Origin: an uncultured Fulvivirga sp.
GTDB taxonomy: Bacteria; Bacteroidota; Bacteroidia; Cytophagales; Cyclobacteriaceae
Assembly: GCA_947500555.1 (NCBI GenBank)
Contig: CANMSE010000001.1
Span: 744,001-808,000 of the forward strand
DNA length: 64,000 bases
Direction: 5' to 3'
Positions 35,902 through 45,278 of this stretch are shown here, in pieces. The position numbers and the translations under genes were made by a program. How positions within the stretch are numbered: position 1 is the stretch's first letter; each line of letters starts with the position of its first letter. The notes below the pieces were generated by a model. It was not told the origin of the DNA. It made no database searches and saw nothing but the letters and a program-made list of their open reading frames with translations.

Positions 35902-37575
35902 TCAAAAGTTGATAATATTTGGGCCTAATTCCCAATTGGCTCTTATGGTCAGCTTCTTCGTTCCATCATCAGATTCATAATAGTGAACAGGTTCCGGCAT
36001 TTTATTAGTCTTGATATTTCCAGGATCCCATCTGCCATTTTGATCTGAGTCTACTAGTATTCTAATTAAGTAATCGCCAGGCTTGACCTTATTGAACGAA
36101 AAAATCCTTTGGTTATTTGTCGTTTGAACTACCTCAAAGTTGCTATTAAGTAATTGAATAATAAATGAAGATTCTTCAGTATCTACTTCAATTAGAATTA
36201 TTCCGTTCGACTCGAGCCGATCAAAAGATAATTTGGTGGTGCTGCTCGCAATGGTGTCAGATTCAGGACTTACGAAAGCTCCTCGTCCTATATATATGTG
36301 AGGTGGTTCATCAGGAATAATGGTACTGTCATTTTCAGTAGCTACTACGGCTTCGGTACTTGTTTGAAAAAGCCCTGGATCTATGACATAATCAATATTG
36401 AATATAGTGTTACGTTCATTTATAGGTTTCATTATACTGGTGTCAAGTGGTATAATGTTGAGAGAATCAAGATATAGGTATGCGCTGTCTAAATTAATAT
36501 TTACTGCTGGTTTATTAAGAGTGATGGACCCTTGAAGTAAACCATCTGTGGGGAATACTTTTTCCAAACTTACTTTAGCTTCAAAGTCTTTTGGGGAGCG
36601 GGCGGTTTCAGCAAATTGGACGTAAATAGAATCCAAAAGATTATTAAATATTGAATCTTTAACATCAACGAGAAATAATGTGCTATCTATATTTTGGAGA
36701 GTGTTGTAGAATGTTATTACTCTGTGTTGATCATCTAGAAAATTACTCAGAATATTGATATTGGAATTGGGTACAGTAACATTATAATCTGATAAATACT
36801 TGTCATAGGTAACTTCAAAGGTAGTCCCGTTTTGTCTGGCACTCTTCAATTCTATCGGTCTTGCGTCTAAGTATTGAACTAATAAGTTCTGATTTGTCAA
36901 AGTACTATCAAGATATAAAGAGCTAGATAAGAACCCGTACTTTTCTGATTTCATATCTAACATCAGGTTCTTATTGTTGTCAGTGAGAGCATATATATAG
37001 TAGTGCCCTTTTTTAAGATTCTCCAGTAAATAATTTCCTTCTTCGGTTGTTTTAGTAAAATATAACGGTGGGTCTTCCAGTATTTCCATAGTATCATAAA
37101 CATCATAAAGAAATATGCTGATTTCGGATGCAGGTTCATCGGTTAATAGATATTTGACATTACCCGATATACTTAATGAATCGAGGTAGGAACCTGTGCT
37201 AAACGCTAATTTTAGGTCAGTGGGTGAGTTACCTTCCGTAATATCTTGAATGGCCTCTCGGAAGTTGATGGTATAAGTAGTGTTAGAATCTAGTGGTTGC
37301 TCAAACTCAATAAGTACTTTATTCTTTCTAAGCTTTAACTCATACTCCTGATCAATTCTGGGAGAGATTATAATTTGTTCTTTGACATTATTCAATTTAA
37401 GATATTCATCAAACTCTAATTCAATTTTTGTTTGACTGAAGTTAATGGATCTATTGAGAGGATCTGAACTTAGTAGAACTGGCGGGTCCTCATCCTTGGG
37501 CCCACCGGTAGGTGCGGTCTGGTTGGCACACCCGGAGATAAAAAATATTATAATCAATGAAAGACAGTATTTCAT
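35902..37575 (-). CDS. Ig-like domain lipoprotein
   Basis: The 557-aa protein has a lipobox FFISGC (Cys16), then a proline/glycine-rich linker (TGGPKDEDPP) and an SbsA-type Ig-like domain (about 30-130: PVLLSSDPLNRSINF...LEFDEYL...IIISP). Beta-rich regions follow, with a C-terminal DSDQNGRWDPGN calcium-binding-like loop. This is the pattern of Bacteroidota 'Ig-like domain-containing' surface lipoproteins, whose function is unknown. The following methyltransferase gene overlaps it by 4 bp on the upstream side, so they form one transcript. Confidence 0.85.
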   Translation of the reverse strand: MKYCLSLIIIFFISGCANQTAPTGGPKDEDPPVLLSSDPLNRSINFSQTKIELEFDEYLKLNNVKEQIIISPRIDQEYELKLRKNKVLIEFEQPLDSNTTYTINFREAIQDITEGNSPTDLKLAFSTGSYLDSLSISGNVKYLLTDEPASEISIFLYDVYDTMEILEDPPLYFTKTTEEGNYLLENLKKGHYYIYALTDNNKNLMLDMKSEKYGFLSSSLYLDSTLTNQNLLVQYLDARPIELKSARQNGTTFEVTYDKYLSDYNVTVPNSNINILSNFLDDQHRVITFYNTLQNIDSTLFLVDVKDSIFNNLLDSIYVQFAETARSPKDFEAKVSLEKVFPTDGLLQGSITLNKPAVNINLDSAYLYLDSLNIIPLDTSIMKPINERNTIFNIDYVIDPGLFQTSTEAVVATENDSTIIPDEPPHIYIGRGAFVSPESDTIASSTTKLSFDRLESNGIILIEVDTEESSFIIQLLNSNFEVVQTTNNQRIFSFNKVKPGDYLIRILVDSDQNGRWDPGNIKTNKMPEPVHYYESDDGTKKLTIRANWELGPNIINF

Positions 37576-38450
37576 TTGGTAAGTATATATATTAAGCTTG
37601 AATAGTCACCTGTTTTTTGACCATAACTATTTGATTTATAGCCATTTATAATAGATATGAAATATTTATTAGTACAGAATTTATACTTGTTGCTGAGAAA
37701 AGAAACATAGTAGGAATCGAATTTCATCGGTAAAACACGTTCAACTTTCATACCATGCCTTTTTGTAAAGCTTTTAATGCTATGTTGATCGAAATGATAC
37801 AAGTGTCTAGGGACATCATATCCAGCCCAGTAATTACTAAAATGTTGAGCGTCAAGACTTTTATGATTGGGGAGAGCAAGGATGATTTTACCCTTTTTAT
37901 CCAAACGCTGAATTAACTCATTAAATATGAGATTAAGATCATGGACGTGCTCTAAAACGTGCCACAAAGTTATTATCGAAAATTTCTTTTTTTGATTAAT
38001 TTCTGAGAGGCTTTCAGATACAGTTATTGGAAGACTATCATTAGCATGGTCTCTGGCAGTTTTATTTGGCTCTACTCCCTCAACAGACCACCTGCTATTA
38101 ATAGCTGTTTTAAGGAAATACCCCGTTCCACATCCATAGTCGAGAAGAGATCTTGTGGATGATAATTTAGAAATTAGGCGAAGCTTATTTTTTAAAGCAA
38201 ACCACCTAACCAGTTTATAAACAATACCAAGTAGTCCTTGTCCCTGATTTGAATGTGATATGTACTGATCAGACTGGTAGTATCGATTAATATTACTTAG
38301 GTCAGGCCTGGGGTTAGTAAATACCAAGTTACAATCCTGACATTTCACGAGAGCGAAATCTTCTTGGCTTATAGAATGATCCTTGCAGATCATATGATTT
38401 TGCAGATTGGTAGACTGGCAAGATGGACAGTCGGATAATTTTTCAAACAT
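37572..38450 (-). CDS. Class I SAM-dependent methyltransferase with N-terminal zinc ribbon
   Basis: The 292-aa protein has an N-terminal C4 knuckle (C8, C11, C37, C40) followed by the SAM-binding motif LLDYGCGTGYFL (101-112) and a Methyltransf_11-like core (LWHVLEHVHD, about 160-170). Such proteins often modify sugars or lipids of cell-surface polymers, but the substrate is not assignable. It lies 1 bp downstream of mnmG and overlaps the next gene by 4 bp. Confidence 0.88.
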   Translation of the reverse strand: MFEKLSDCPSCQSTNLQNHMICKDHSISQEDFALVKCQDCNLVFTNPRPDLSNINRYYQSDQYISHSNQGQGLLGIVYKLVRWFALKNKLRLISKLSSTRSLLDYGCGTGYFLKTAINSRWSVEGVEPNKTARDHANDSLPITVSESLSEINQKKKFSIITLWHVLEHVHDLNLIFNELIQRLDKKGKIILALPNHKSLDAQHFSNYWAGYDVPRHLYHFDQHSIKSFTKRHGMKVERVLPMKFDSYYVSFLSNKYKFCTNKYFISIINGYKSNSYGQKTGDYSSLIYILTK

Positions 38451-38451
38451 A

Positions 38452-40314
38452 TTAGCGGGCCAAATATACCATCAATATTGAAATATCAGATGGTGAAACA
38501 CCGCTAATTCTACTTGCCTGACCTATGGTTTGAGGCCGAATAAACTTCAACTTCTGCTTACCTTCCGCTGAGAGAGCAGTGATCTCATCGTAATTAAAGT
38601 TGGACCGTATCTTTTTATCTTCAAGGGCTTCCATTTTTTCGGCTAGCTCTCTTTCCTTTTGGATGTAGTTATCATACTTAATTGAAATCTCAGCTTGGTT
38701 GAGAATTTCTTCAGCGTACTCTGAAAGAAACAGATTCAACTCGGGATTGAGTTTTTTTAACTGAGATATACCAAGCTCGGGTCTTTTGAGTAGATTGATG
38801 ACAGGAACACGTTGCTTTAAGGTAGCTGTATTCATTTCATCTAAAATATTATTGGAGACGGAAGGCTCCACACGTTTGTCTGCCAAATCTTTCAATAGAC
38901 TCTTAAGAGCGTTTTGTTTATCAAAGACTTGCTCTAGGCGTTCATCAGAAGCCAGTCCTATGCTATGACCCTTTTGAGTCAGACGAATATCAGCGTTATC
39001 CTGCCGTAGCAGAATTCTGAATTCAGCACGTGAAGTGAACATTCGATATGGCTCATCAGTACCTTTATTAATAAGGTCATCTATTAAGACACCAATGTAG
39101 GCTTCTGACCTTTTTAGAATAAAGGGATCAATATTATTTATCTTATTATGAGCATTAATTCCGGCCATAAGTCCTTGACAGCCAGCTTCTTCATAGCCAG
39201 TTGTACCATTAATCTGACCAGCAAAATAGAGATTTTCTACACCTTTTGTTTCTAATGTCAGATTGAGTTGTGTAGGCGGAAAGTAGTCATATTCAATCGC
39301 ATAACCCGGCCTGAACATTTTGGCCTTTTCAAAACCAGATATCTCCCTGAGAGCCTTTTGCTGAATGTCTTCAGGAAGAGATGTAGAAAATCCATTTACA
39401 TATATCTCTATAGTATTCCACCCCTCAGGCTCGACAAATATCTGATGTCTGTCTCGTTCTGCAAATCTGTTAATTTTATCTTCGATAGAGGGACAGTATC
39501 TTGGGCCTATGCCTTGTATTCGTCCGTTGAACATTGGAGATTTATCAAAACCTGTTTGAAGAATCTCATGAACATTGTTGTTTGTATAAGTAATATGGCA
39601 ACTTCTTTGTTGCGCTAATGGTTGAGTATCAGTGTAAGAAAACTTACCAGGATTTTCATCTCCAGGTTGTTCCTCCATCTTATCGAAATTCAAAGATCGC
39701 GCATCAACTCGTGGTGGAGTTCCTGTTTTCATTCTGCCGGACTCGAAGCCAAGAGATACTAACTGTTCTGTTATTCCCGTAGCTGCACGCTCTCCGGTTC
39801 GACCTCCTCCGAACTGTTTTTCCCCTATATGAATGAGGCCATTCAAAAACGTACCATTGGTTAGAACGACAGAACGAGCCTTTATTTCTAAGCCTAATGA
39901 GGTGGTAATGCCAACAGCTTTATGATTTTCCACTATGATTCCCGTAGCCATTTCTTGCCAGAAATCTATGTTAGGATTTTGTTCAAGTGCTAATCTCCAT
40001 TCTTCGGCAAAACGCATTCGATCATTTTGAGTACGCGGACTCCACATTGCAGGACCTTTTGATTTATTCAGCATGCGAAACTGAATCATTGACTTATCGG
40101 ATATTATTCCAGACATACCACCTAGAGCGTCTATTTCTCTCACAATTTGACCCTTGGCAATACCTCCCATTGCAGGGTTGCAAGACATCTGTGCGATTGT
40201 GTTCATGTTCATAGTAACCAATAGAACCTTTGATCCCATTTGTGCTGCGGCAAACGCAGCTTCGCAACCGGCATGTCCGGCACCTACTACTATTATATCG
40301 TATTTTGAAAACAT
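38452..40314 (-). CDS. mnmG: tRNA uridine-5-carboxymethylaminomethyl(34) synthesis enzyme
   Basis: MnmG (GidA) works with MnmE to install cmnm5U34 in the tRNA wobble position. The 620-aa protein has the FAD-binding GAGHAGCEAA (11-20), MSCNPAMGGIAKGQ, GTGTPPR-like KTGTPPRVD and a C-terminal helical region that binds MnmE/tRNA. The length is normal. In several bacteria mnmG is adjacent to oriC. Here two parS sites lie immediately upstream of its start. Confidence 0.97.
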   Translation of the reverse strand: MFSKYDIIVVGAGHAGCEAAFAAAQMGSKVLLVTMNMNTIAQMSCNPAMGGIAKGQIVREIDALGGMSGIISDKSMIQFRMLNKSKGPAMWSPRTQNDRMRFAEEWRLALEQNPNIDFWQEMATGIIVENHKAVGITTSLGLEIKARSVVLTNGTFLNGLIHIGEKQFGGGRTGERAATGITEQLVSLGFESGRMKTGTPPRVDARSLNFDKMEEQPGDENPGKFSYTDTQPLAQQRSCHITYTNNNVHEILQTGFDKSPMFNGRIQGIGPRYCPSIEDKINRFAERDRHQIFVEPEGWNTIEIYVNGFSTSLPEDIQQKALREISGFEKAKMFRPGYAIEYDYFPPTQLNLTLETKGVENLYFAGQINGTTGYEEAGCQGLMAGINAHNKINNIDPFILKRSEAYIGVLIDDLINKGTDEPYRMFTSRAEFRILLRQDNADIRLTQKGHSIGLASDERLEQVFDKQNALKSLLKDLADKRVEPSVSNNILDEMNTATLKQRVPVINLLKRPELGISQLKKLNPELNLFLSEYAEEILNQAEISIKYDNYIQKERELAEKMEALEDKKIRSNFNYDEITALSAEGKQKLKFIRPQTIGQASRISGVSPSDISILMVYLAR

Positions 40315-40323
40315 ATTGTTGAG

Positions 40324-40339
40324 TGTTCCACGTGGAACT
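40324..40339. promoter_or_regulatory. parS site (ParB-binding centromere), copy 1
   Basis: TGTTCCACGTGGAACT contains the perfect 14-bp palindrome GTTCCACGTGGAAC, which differs from the Bacillus-type parS (TGTTTCACGTGAAACA) by one symmetric substitution and matches Pseudomonas-type parS. It lies between mnmG and ybeY in the likely 5' leader of mnmG. Confidence 0.9.
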
Positions 40340-40361
40340 TTAACACTTTAGATCATCTTGA

Positions 40362-40377
40362 TGTTCCACGTGGAACA
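40362..40377. promoter_or_regulatory. parS site (ParB-binding centromere), copy 2
   Basis: TGTTCCACGTGGAACA is a perfect 16-bp palindrome, extending to 18 bp with the flanking A and T (40361-40378). It lies 38 bp centre-to-centre from copy 1, close to the ybeY stop. Two copies in a 66-bp spacer are far beyond chance. Confidence 0.93.
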
Positions 40378-40379
40378 TA

Positions 40380-40808
40380 CTATTTTATTTCGGAGAGCAA
40401 AGATAGACAAGCGTCTTCTTTTTTTCGCATTTCCCCTTGTTGACTCTCGGTTTTATCTTTGTAGCCTAAAAGATGTAATAACCCGTGTGCCATTACACGA
40501 TGTAGCTCTTGATTCACAGAAACGTTGAAAGTTATGGCATTTTCCTGTACGCGATTAATGCTTATGAAGATGTCACCTTCTATACCTTTACCAAACTCTG
40601 AATGATCAAAAGTGATAATGTCGGTGTATGTGTCATGATTGAGATATTCCTTATTTATTTTATGAAGATACTCATCAGAGCAAAGGATGTAGTTAAGGTC
40701 TAGGATTTCATTCCCTTCTAACCGAGCGATTTCTTGAAGCCATGAAAATAACATGTTCTTATTTTCTACAGTATATTCAACATCCTCTTCAAATAGGTTG
40801 ATTGTCAT
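40380..40808 (-). CDS. ybeY: Endoribonuclease YbeY (rRNA maturation)
   Basis: The 142-aa protein is a full YbeY with the preceding domain (YTDIITFDHS, GDIFIS) and the metal motif HGLLHLLGYKD (H108, H112). The third canonical zinc ligand of H-x3-H-x5-H is Asp118 here rather than His. YbeY acts in 16S rRNA 3'-end processing and ribosome quality control. Its start overlaps the end of the RsbW-like gene by 1 bp, in an operon with it and the large coiled-coil protein. Confidence 0.93.
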   Translation of the reverse strand: MTINLFEEDVEYTVENKNMLFSWLQEIARLEGNEILDLNYILCSDEYLHKINKEYLNHDTYTDIITFDHSEFGKGIEGDIFISINRVQENAITFNVSVNQELHRVMAHGLLHLLGYKDKTESQQGEMRKKEDACLSLLSEIK

Positions 40809-41209
40809 TACCCAATGTAAAAGCCTAGACTCACTACTTTTCCGTTATTTTCAAAACGGACTTCATCGGCAAGATGTTTCATAAGGAATATTCCTCTACC
40901 ACCGGGCTTTTCCAAGTTTTCAGGAGCTGTTGGATCAGGAAGGTTTTGATGGTCAAAACCATTTCCTTCATCTTCAACTTGAAAGTTTATTCTTCCCTCT
41001 TCTAACGTGAGTGTAAGTATTACATTTTTTGCCTTATCATTTCCATTTCCATGCCTTATCGCATTGTTAACAGCCTCGGTCACAGCAATCATTATATTAC
41101 CATATATATCATCGTTGAGGTCAAATTTTTCCTTGGCATTGTCTATGAAGCTTTCAATCATCCGAATATTTTCGGATAGAGATGGAATTTCTATATTAAT
41201 GATATTCAT
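40808..41209 (-). CDS. RsbW-like serine kinase/anti-sigma factor (HATPase_c_2)
   Basis: The 133-aa GHKL ATPase has the N-box EAVNNAIRHGN (45-55), G1 DEGNGFD (80-86) and G2 GGRGIFLM (103-110) motifs of anti-sigma kinases such as RsbW and SpoIIAB. No anti-anti-sigma STAS protein or PP2C phosphatase gene is adjacent, so its partner is elsewhere. It overlaps the downstream ybeY by 1 bp and the upstream gene by 4 bp, so all three are translationally coupled. Confidence 0.88.
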   Translation of the reverse strand: MNIINIEIPSLSENIRMIESFIDNAKEKFDLNDDIYGNIMIAVTEAVNNAIRHGNGNDKAKNVILTLTLEEGRINFQVEDEGNGFDHQNLPDPTAPENLEKPGGRGIFLMKHLADEVRFENNGKVVSLGFYIG

Positions 41210-44200
41210 TCTGTCTTGATGTTCGATTCAGTACCTATTCGTTTAAAATATTCTGTGACCTCATTTTTATAATAAGGGTATAATTTAGGGGGAATAGTTT
41301 TTAAAAACTCAATTTCCTGTTCTTTTAGTTTGAAATATTCTTCAAATGGGTCTGGTGTCTTATTTTTATATTCCCCAGCAGATTCCCCTTTTCTTTCTTG
41401 ATCTAACTCTCTTTCTCTAAGAGCGTCCTCTGCTTCTAACAACCTAGTGAGTATTTCGTTCTGTCTTCTTATAGTTTGTTCTGTTAGCTGCTTATTAACT
41501 AAGTCTTTTTCTGTTTCCTCCATTTTTTCAGGAATTCCTGAACCAGGTGTATTTCCGCCCTCATCCTTACCCATTTTTTGCTGAGCGTCTTCCAATGCCT
41601 TCCTTATTCTTTCTTGCTCTGCAGCCAACTGAGCCAATTCCTCAGATAATTCTCTTCCTTTCTTACCACTTCCTTTAAGGTCCTTAATCTTACTATTCAA
41701 TTGTTTCTGAAGTTCGCCTAGTGATGGTGATTGAGACTTACCCTTATCCTTACTAGGTTTGCCCATTGCATCTGCCATAGCGTTCTGCATTTGTTGAAGT
41801 ACGTCATCAAGTAATAAAGCTAGATTATTCATTGAAGTCATAGCAAACTGTTGTTCTGCTACAGCTTGTGGTTTTCGTCTGTCACGAATAAACTCTACCG
41901 ACTTATCCATGTGTTCGTTCATATCGGTAACTTCTCGTGTAACAAAAGAGGCAATTTGAAAAACTCTGTTGGCCAGCGCTAACAAACTGTCTTGTACTAT
42001 TTGTGAGTCATCTTTTAGTTTTAGTTGCTTTTGTGAAAGTTCTACAAACCTTGGATCACTTTGTTTAACTGCACTGAATTCATTCATTAGCTTTTCCTGG
42101 TCGAATGATAGTTGAATGAGATTGTGGACTATAGCCCTAAGGTCGTCCAGATTCTCTTGCATAGACTGCATTTCCATGCCTGACTGCATCTGTTCCATTT
42201 TTTCAGCCATTTCTTGCATTTGCTCAATACTCTTTTGCTGCTGCTCCCCTGCTTTCTTGTTTTTATTGTTATCAAGAAGTTCTTTACTTTCTTGTTGGCT
42301 CTTTTCTATTTCCTCTTGCTCTTCTCCTAAATCAGGTAAGCTTTCAGGTTGTTCCAATTGTTGATTGGTTTCTTCAAGCTCTTGCATATCATTTTCAAGC
42401 TCTTTGAATTTTTCCATTAGCTCCTCCTGTTTAGCAGATAACTCCTCATTGGGAGTTTCTTTTTCCAGGGTTTCTTCTTTTAGGCTTTTTTGCTGACTAA
42501 TTTGTTCCTTAAGCTCATTGAGGTTTTCATTCAATTGAAATTCCATTTTCATTCGCTTGAAAAGCTCCAGCGTCCTTTCCAGCTCTTGTTCAAGATTAGA
42601 TTCTTTATTATTAATTTTTTCAATCAGCTCTTGGATATCTTCTATTTGACTTTGTTCTTCGAGTAGTTTTTTTAATTCGTCATAGAGATTTTTTGTATCC
42701 TCATCTAGCAGTTCGTCCATCAACTTCTGGAGGTGATCTACCTTTTCCTTAATTTTTTTGTCTTGCTTACTAAATCGCTCTCGCTTTGTTTCATTATTCT
42801 TGTTTTGCTTCTTTAACTCTTTAATAGCTTGATTTAGCTCTTCTTTTCTTTTAATTAAGTCTTTTATTAGTTTATCATCTTGCCAGTTTAGTTCTTTTTT
42901 CCCTTTAATTTTTCTTTCGGCCTCATCCAGTTCTTCTTTTAGCTCTTTGGCTTCCTTCAAAGTTTTATCAATATTGTTTTCTGTTTGCTGCGAGGCTTTA
43001 TCAATACTTTGTTTTGCTTCATCCCTTGAAGGAATCCTGAATTTGTATACTCCACTTTTAGTAGATTTTCTGCCGTTAAATCCATCATTATCCCAGACTT
43101 GTAAATAATATGTAAGTTCTTGATTATCAGTTACTAAAGAATCTATTTTCCATTGATAGTAATATCGTTGACTTCTTTGTTTTTGATCTATCGGTATTAC
43201 TACACTTTTATAACCGGAGTTGTCAAGTTTATAATTAAGCGTAAGCTTTGTTAATCCGTAATCGTCAGATATGTTTCCACCGATACTTACAAATGAGTAA
43301 AGTAAAGTATCTTGATATGATGAATTATCAAGTTTAGGATACTGATCTTTGATTACATCAATATGATACTGAATTAGATCTCTGTTATTGCTATGTTCGT
43401 TCCTCAGTACGAATTGATATGAATCCGGCTTTGATATTGTTTTTTTTGTTTCAAATAATTGATTATCAGTCTCTTGAAACAAGAATTTACTACTGTCTGA
43501 TTCAAACTTTAAAAACACTGAGTCGGAGTGAATGGTGTTCAATTGCCATTTGACTACAGTACCTTCGGGGACTTGAGTATTGCCAACGTTACTAAGTCTT
43601 TCATTCTTTTTATTTAAGTATCGAGGATAGGTTAGAAACATATTGAAAGACTTAAGATCGGGTCGATTAAGTACCTTTATATTATAATCCTCTGATGAAA
43701 ATCCGGCTGCTTCAAAATGAAAGGTAATTGGAGCCGTCAATTTTTTTATTGAATACTCAAACCCTTCATCAAGACTATTCATCTTAAGTTTTCTATTTCC
43801 ATCAATTAGATAGACACTTTCTGGAATGGCGCTGCCTGTTAACTCAAGTTTGATGATAAAATCCTCATTCTTAAATGCAAGTAACTCATCGTTTAGAAGC
43901 TTAAAGTTAAAAGGTGCCTGAGGTGCAAAACTCTTGTTGTAATAAGTTATTCGTTCTGTACTTTCAGTAAATATTTCTGGTTGATAGCTAAGTATTGCAA
44001 TAAATATGAGCAATGGAATAAACAACCATGGAAGAAGTCTTTTGTTACGTTCAAACCTTATTGCCTCGGCATATTTTACAGGAGGTAAGGCTTCAATTTT
44101 TTGATCAATTCCTGCCGAAGCTAATGAATTTCCTACCTCTCCATGACTCCTTAACTGTATGATATTCAGAAGCTTATCTCTTATTTCAGGAAAATGCTGA

Positions 44201-44496
44201 CCAATCTTTTGTGCTGCTTTTTCGGTATTAATTGCTTTGTCAAGATGAAATAGCTTTGACAACGGAAGAAAGATATACCATGTCAAAAAATAGACAGATA
44301 AACTGAGAAAACTGAAGAACAGAAAACCACGAATCACGACACCAAACTGAAAAGAATACTCTAAATAGTTAAAACCTATAAAAAGAAATAGCAAAGAAGT
44401 TAACGTGATAATAAGTCCTTTCAAGACCAGGTTTGCTATAGCCTTTTTTTTGTAGCTATTTATTTCGGATAATATGTTTTTCTCTTTATCACTCAT
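41206..44496 (-). CDS. Large membrane-anchored coiled-coil protein (DUF4175-like)
   Basis: The 1096-aa protein has about three hydrophobic segments in the first 175 residues, a beta-rich extracytoplasmic domain (about 180-490) and then a very long Glu/Lys/Gln-rich coiled coil (about 490-830) with more helices to the end. This layout fits the DUF4175 family. Function is unknown; an envelope scaffold or sensor role is possible. Its end overlaps the RsbW-like gene by 4 bp, so a link between the two is worth testing. Confidence 0.75.
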   Translation of the reverse strand: MSDKEKNILSEINSYKKKAIANLVLKGLIITLTSLLFLFIGFNYLEYSFQFGVVIRGFLFFSFLSLSVYFLTWYIFLPLSKLFHLDKAINTEKAAQKIGQHFPEIRDKLLNIIQLRSHGEVGNSLASAGIDQKIEALPPVKYAEAIRFERNKRLLPWLFIPLLIFIAILSYQPEIFTESTERITYYNKSFAPQAPFNFKLLNDELLAFKNEDFIIKLELTGSAIPESVYLIDGNRKLKMNSLDEGFEYSIKKLTAPITFHFEAAGFSSEDYNIKVLNRPDLKSFNMFLTYPRYLNKKNERLSNVGNTQVPEGTVVKWQLNTIHSDSVFLKFESDSSKFLFQETDNQLFETKKTISKPDSYQFVLRNEHSNNRDLIQYHIDVIKDQYPKLDNSSYQDTLLYSFVSIGGNISDDYGLTKLTLNYKLDNSGYKSVVIPIDQKQRSQRYYYQWKIDSLVTDNQELTYYLQVWDNDGFNGRKSTKSGVYKFRIPSRDEAKQSIDKASQQTENNIDKTLKEAKELKEELDEAERKIKGKKELNWQDDKLIKDLIKRKEELNQAIKELKKQNKNNETKRERFSKQDKKIKEKVDHLQKLMDELLDEDTKNLYDELKKLLEEQSQIEDIQELIEKINNKESNLEQELERTLELFKRMKMEFQLNENLNELKEQISQQKSLKEETLEKETPNEELSAKQEELMEKFKELENDMQELEETNQQLEQPESLPDLGEEQEEIEKSQQESKELLDNNKNKKAGEQQQKSIEQMQEMAEKMEQMQSGMEMQSMQENLDDLRAIVHNLIQLSFDQEKLMNEFSAVKQSDPRFVELSQKQLKLKDDSQIVQDSLLALANRVFQIASFVTREVTDMNEHMDKSVEFIRDRRKPQAVAEQQFAMTSMNNLALLLDDVLQQMQNAMADAMGKPSKDKGKSQSPSLGELQKQLNSKIKDLKGSGKKGRELSEELAQLAAEQERIRKALEDAQQKMGKDEGGNTPGSGIPEKMEETEKDLVNKQLTEQTIRRQNEILTRLLEAEDALRERELDQERKGESAGEYKNKTPDPFEEYFKLKEQEIEFLKTIPPKLYPYYKNEVTEYFKRIGTESNIKTE

Positions 44497-44552
44497 TTAG
44501 TATCTAGCTGATACGAATTTTGGCTGATGTAGTTCATTCTTAACCTATATTC

Positions 44553-44903
44553 TCAAGAAAATTCTGCTTCGAAATAATCCAACACATGCATTTTCAGTAA
44601 TTTTTCCTGATCGAGAATGTCAAAGTGAGGAAGCTTTTTCTTTTCCTTCCAATGTGGCCACCCTTCCTCATCAATTCCTTCAAGCTCATAAAAATCAGAT
44701 AAACTAAGAACTTTACATATAGCTATGTGAATTAAGTCTTGTTTTTCTTCTTTGCTAAAGTTTTTAATTCCCTTACCAAGTTCTTGAACACCAATTAAAA
44801 ATAGAACAGCGTTTAAATCTTTTGGACGCTTTCCAATGCTCTTTTGTAAGTTAAGCCTTAACTCTTGCCAGCGCCTTTCTATTTCGAGATTCTTCTTAAT
44901 CAT
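44553..44903 (-). CDS. Conserved hypothetical protein
   Basis: The 116-aa soluble, mostly helical protein has no signal peptide. Visible features are an N-terminal basic-helical segment (EIERRWQELRLNLQ) and the motif DEEGWPHWKEKKKLPHFD. I do not recognise the family. It overlaps the upstream AhpD-like gene by 8 bp and precedes the coiled-coil gene by 57 bp. Confidence 0.65.
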   Translation of the reverse strand: MIKKNLEIERRWQELRLNLQKSIGKRPKDLNAVLFLIGVQELGKGIKNFSKEEKQDLIHIAICKVLSLSDFYELEGIDEEGWPHWKEKKKLPHFDILDQEKLLKMHVLDYFEAEFS

Positions 44904-45237
44904 TTTTCAAGCTATCCCAGTATTCTGTCGCCCTCCTTAAATGAGGGATGACAATAGTGCCTCCAATTAGGTTTGCAATCGCAAAAGCTTCAAATATCTG
45001 ATCATCCATATAATCCATTTCAAAACATTTACCTAAGTGATACTTGACGCAGTCATCACACCTTAGTACCATTGAACAAACCAACCCTAGTAGTTCTTTT
45101 GTTTTAGCGTCCAGAGCTCCGTCCGAAAAAGCATTTGTATCAAGGTTGAAAATCCTCTTGATTACTTTATTGTCAGAACCCAAAATACGCTCATTCATTT
45201 TGGCTCTATAATCGTTAAACTCTTCTACTATATGCAT
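44896..45237 (-). CDS. Carboxymuconolactone decarboxylase/AhpD-like protein
   Basis: The 113-aa protein has the AhpD redox motif C60-x2-C63-x3-H67 in LRCDDCVKYHLGKC and the surrounding helical core of the carboxymuconolactone decarboxylase family. Such stand-alone proteins are thought to act in peroxide or thiol metabolism. It is the first gene of the long minus-strand run that continues to mnmG and is divergent from comF. Confidence 0.88.
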   Translation of the reverse strand: MHIVEEFNDYRAKMNERILGSDNKVIKRIFNLDTNAFSDGALDAKTKELLGLVCSMVLRCDDCVKYHLGKCFEMDYMDDQIFEAFAIANLIGGTIVIPHLRRATEYWDSLKND

Positions 45238-45278
45238 ATTTTAGTCCATGAATAAGTCAACAAATATATTCTAAACCG

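Noticed and set aside
35893-35915. Hairpin TTATCAAC/GTTGATAA as terminator of the Ig-like lipoprotein gene
   Set aside because: It overlaps the stop codon and has no T-run on the minus strand; the DnaA-like box reading is equally possible.
39268-39618. Open frame opposite mnmG
   Set aside because: It lies fully inside the conserved mnmG coding sequence on the other strand; no support.
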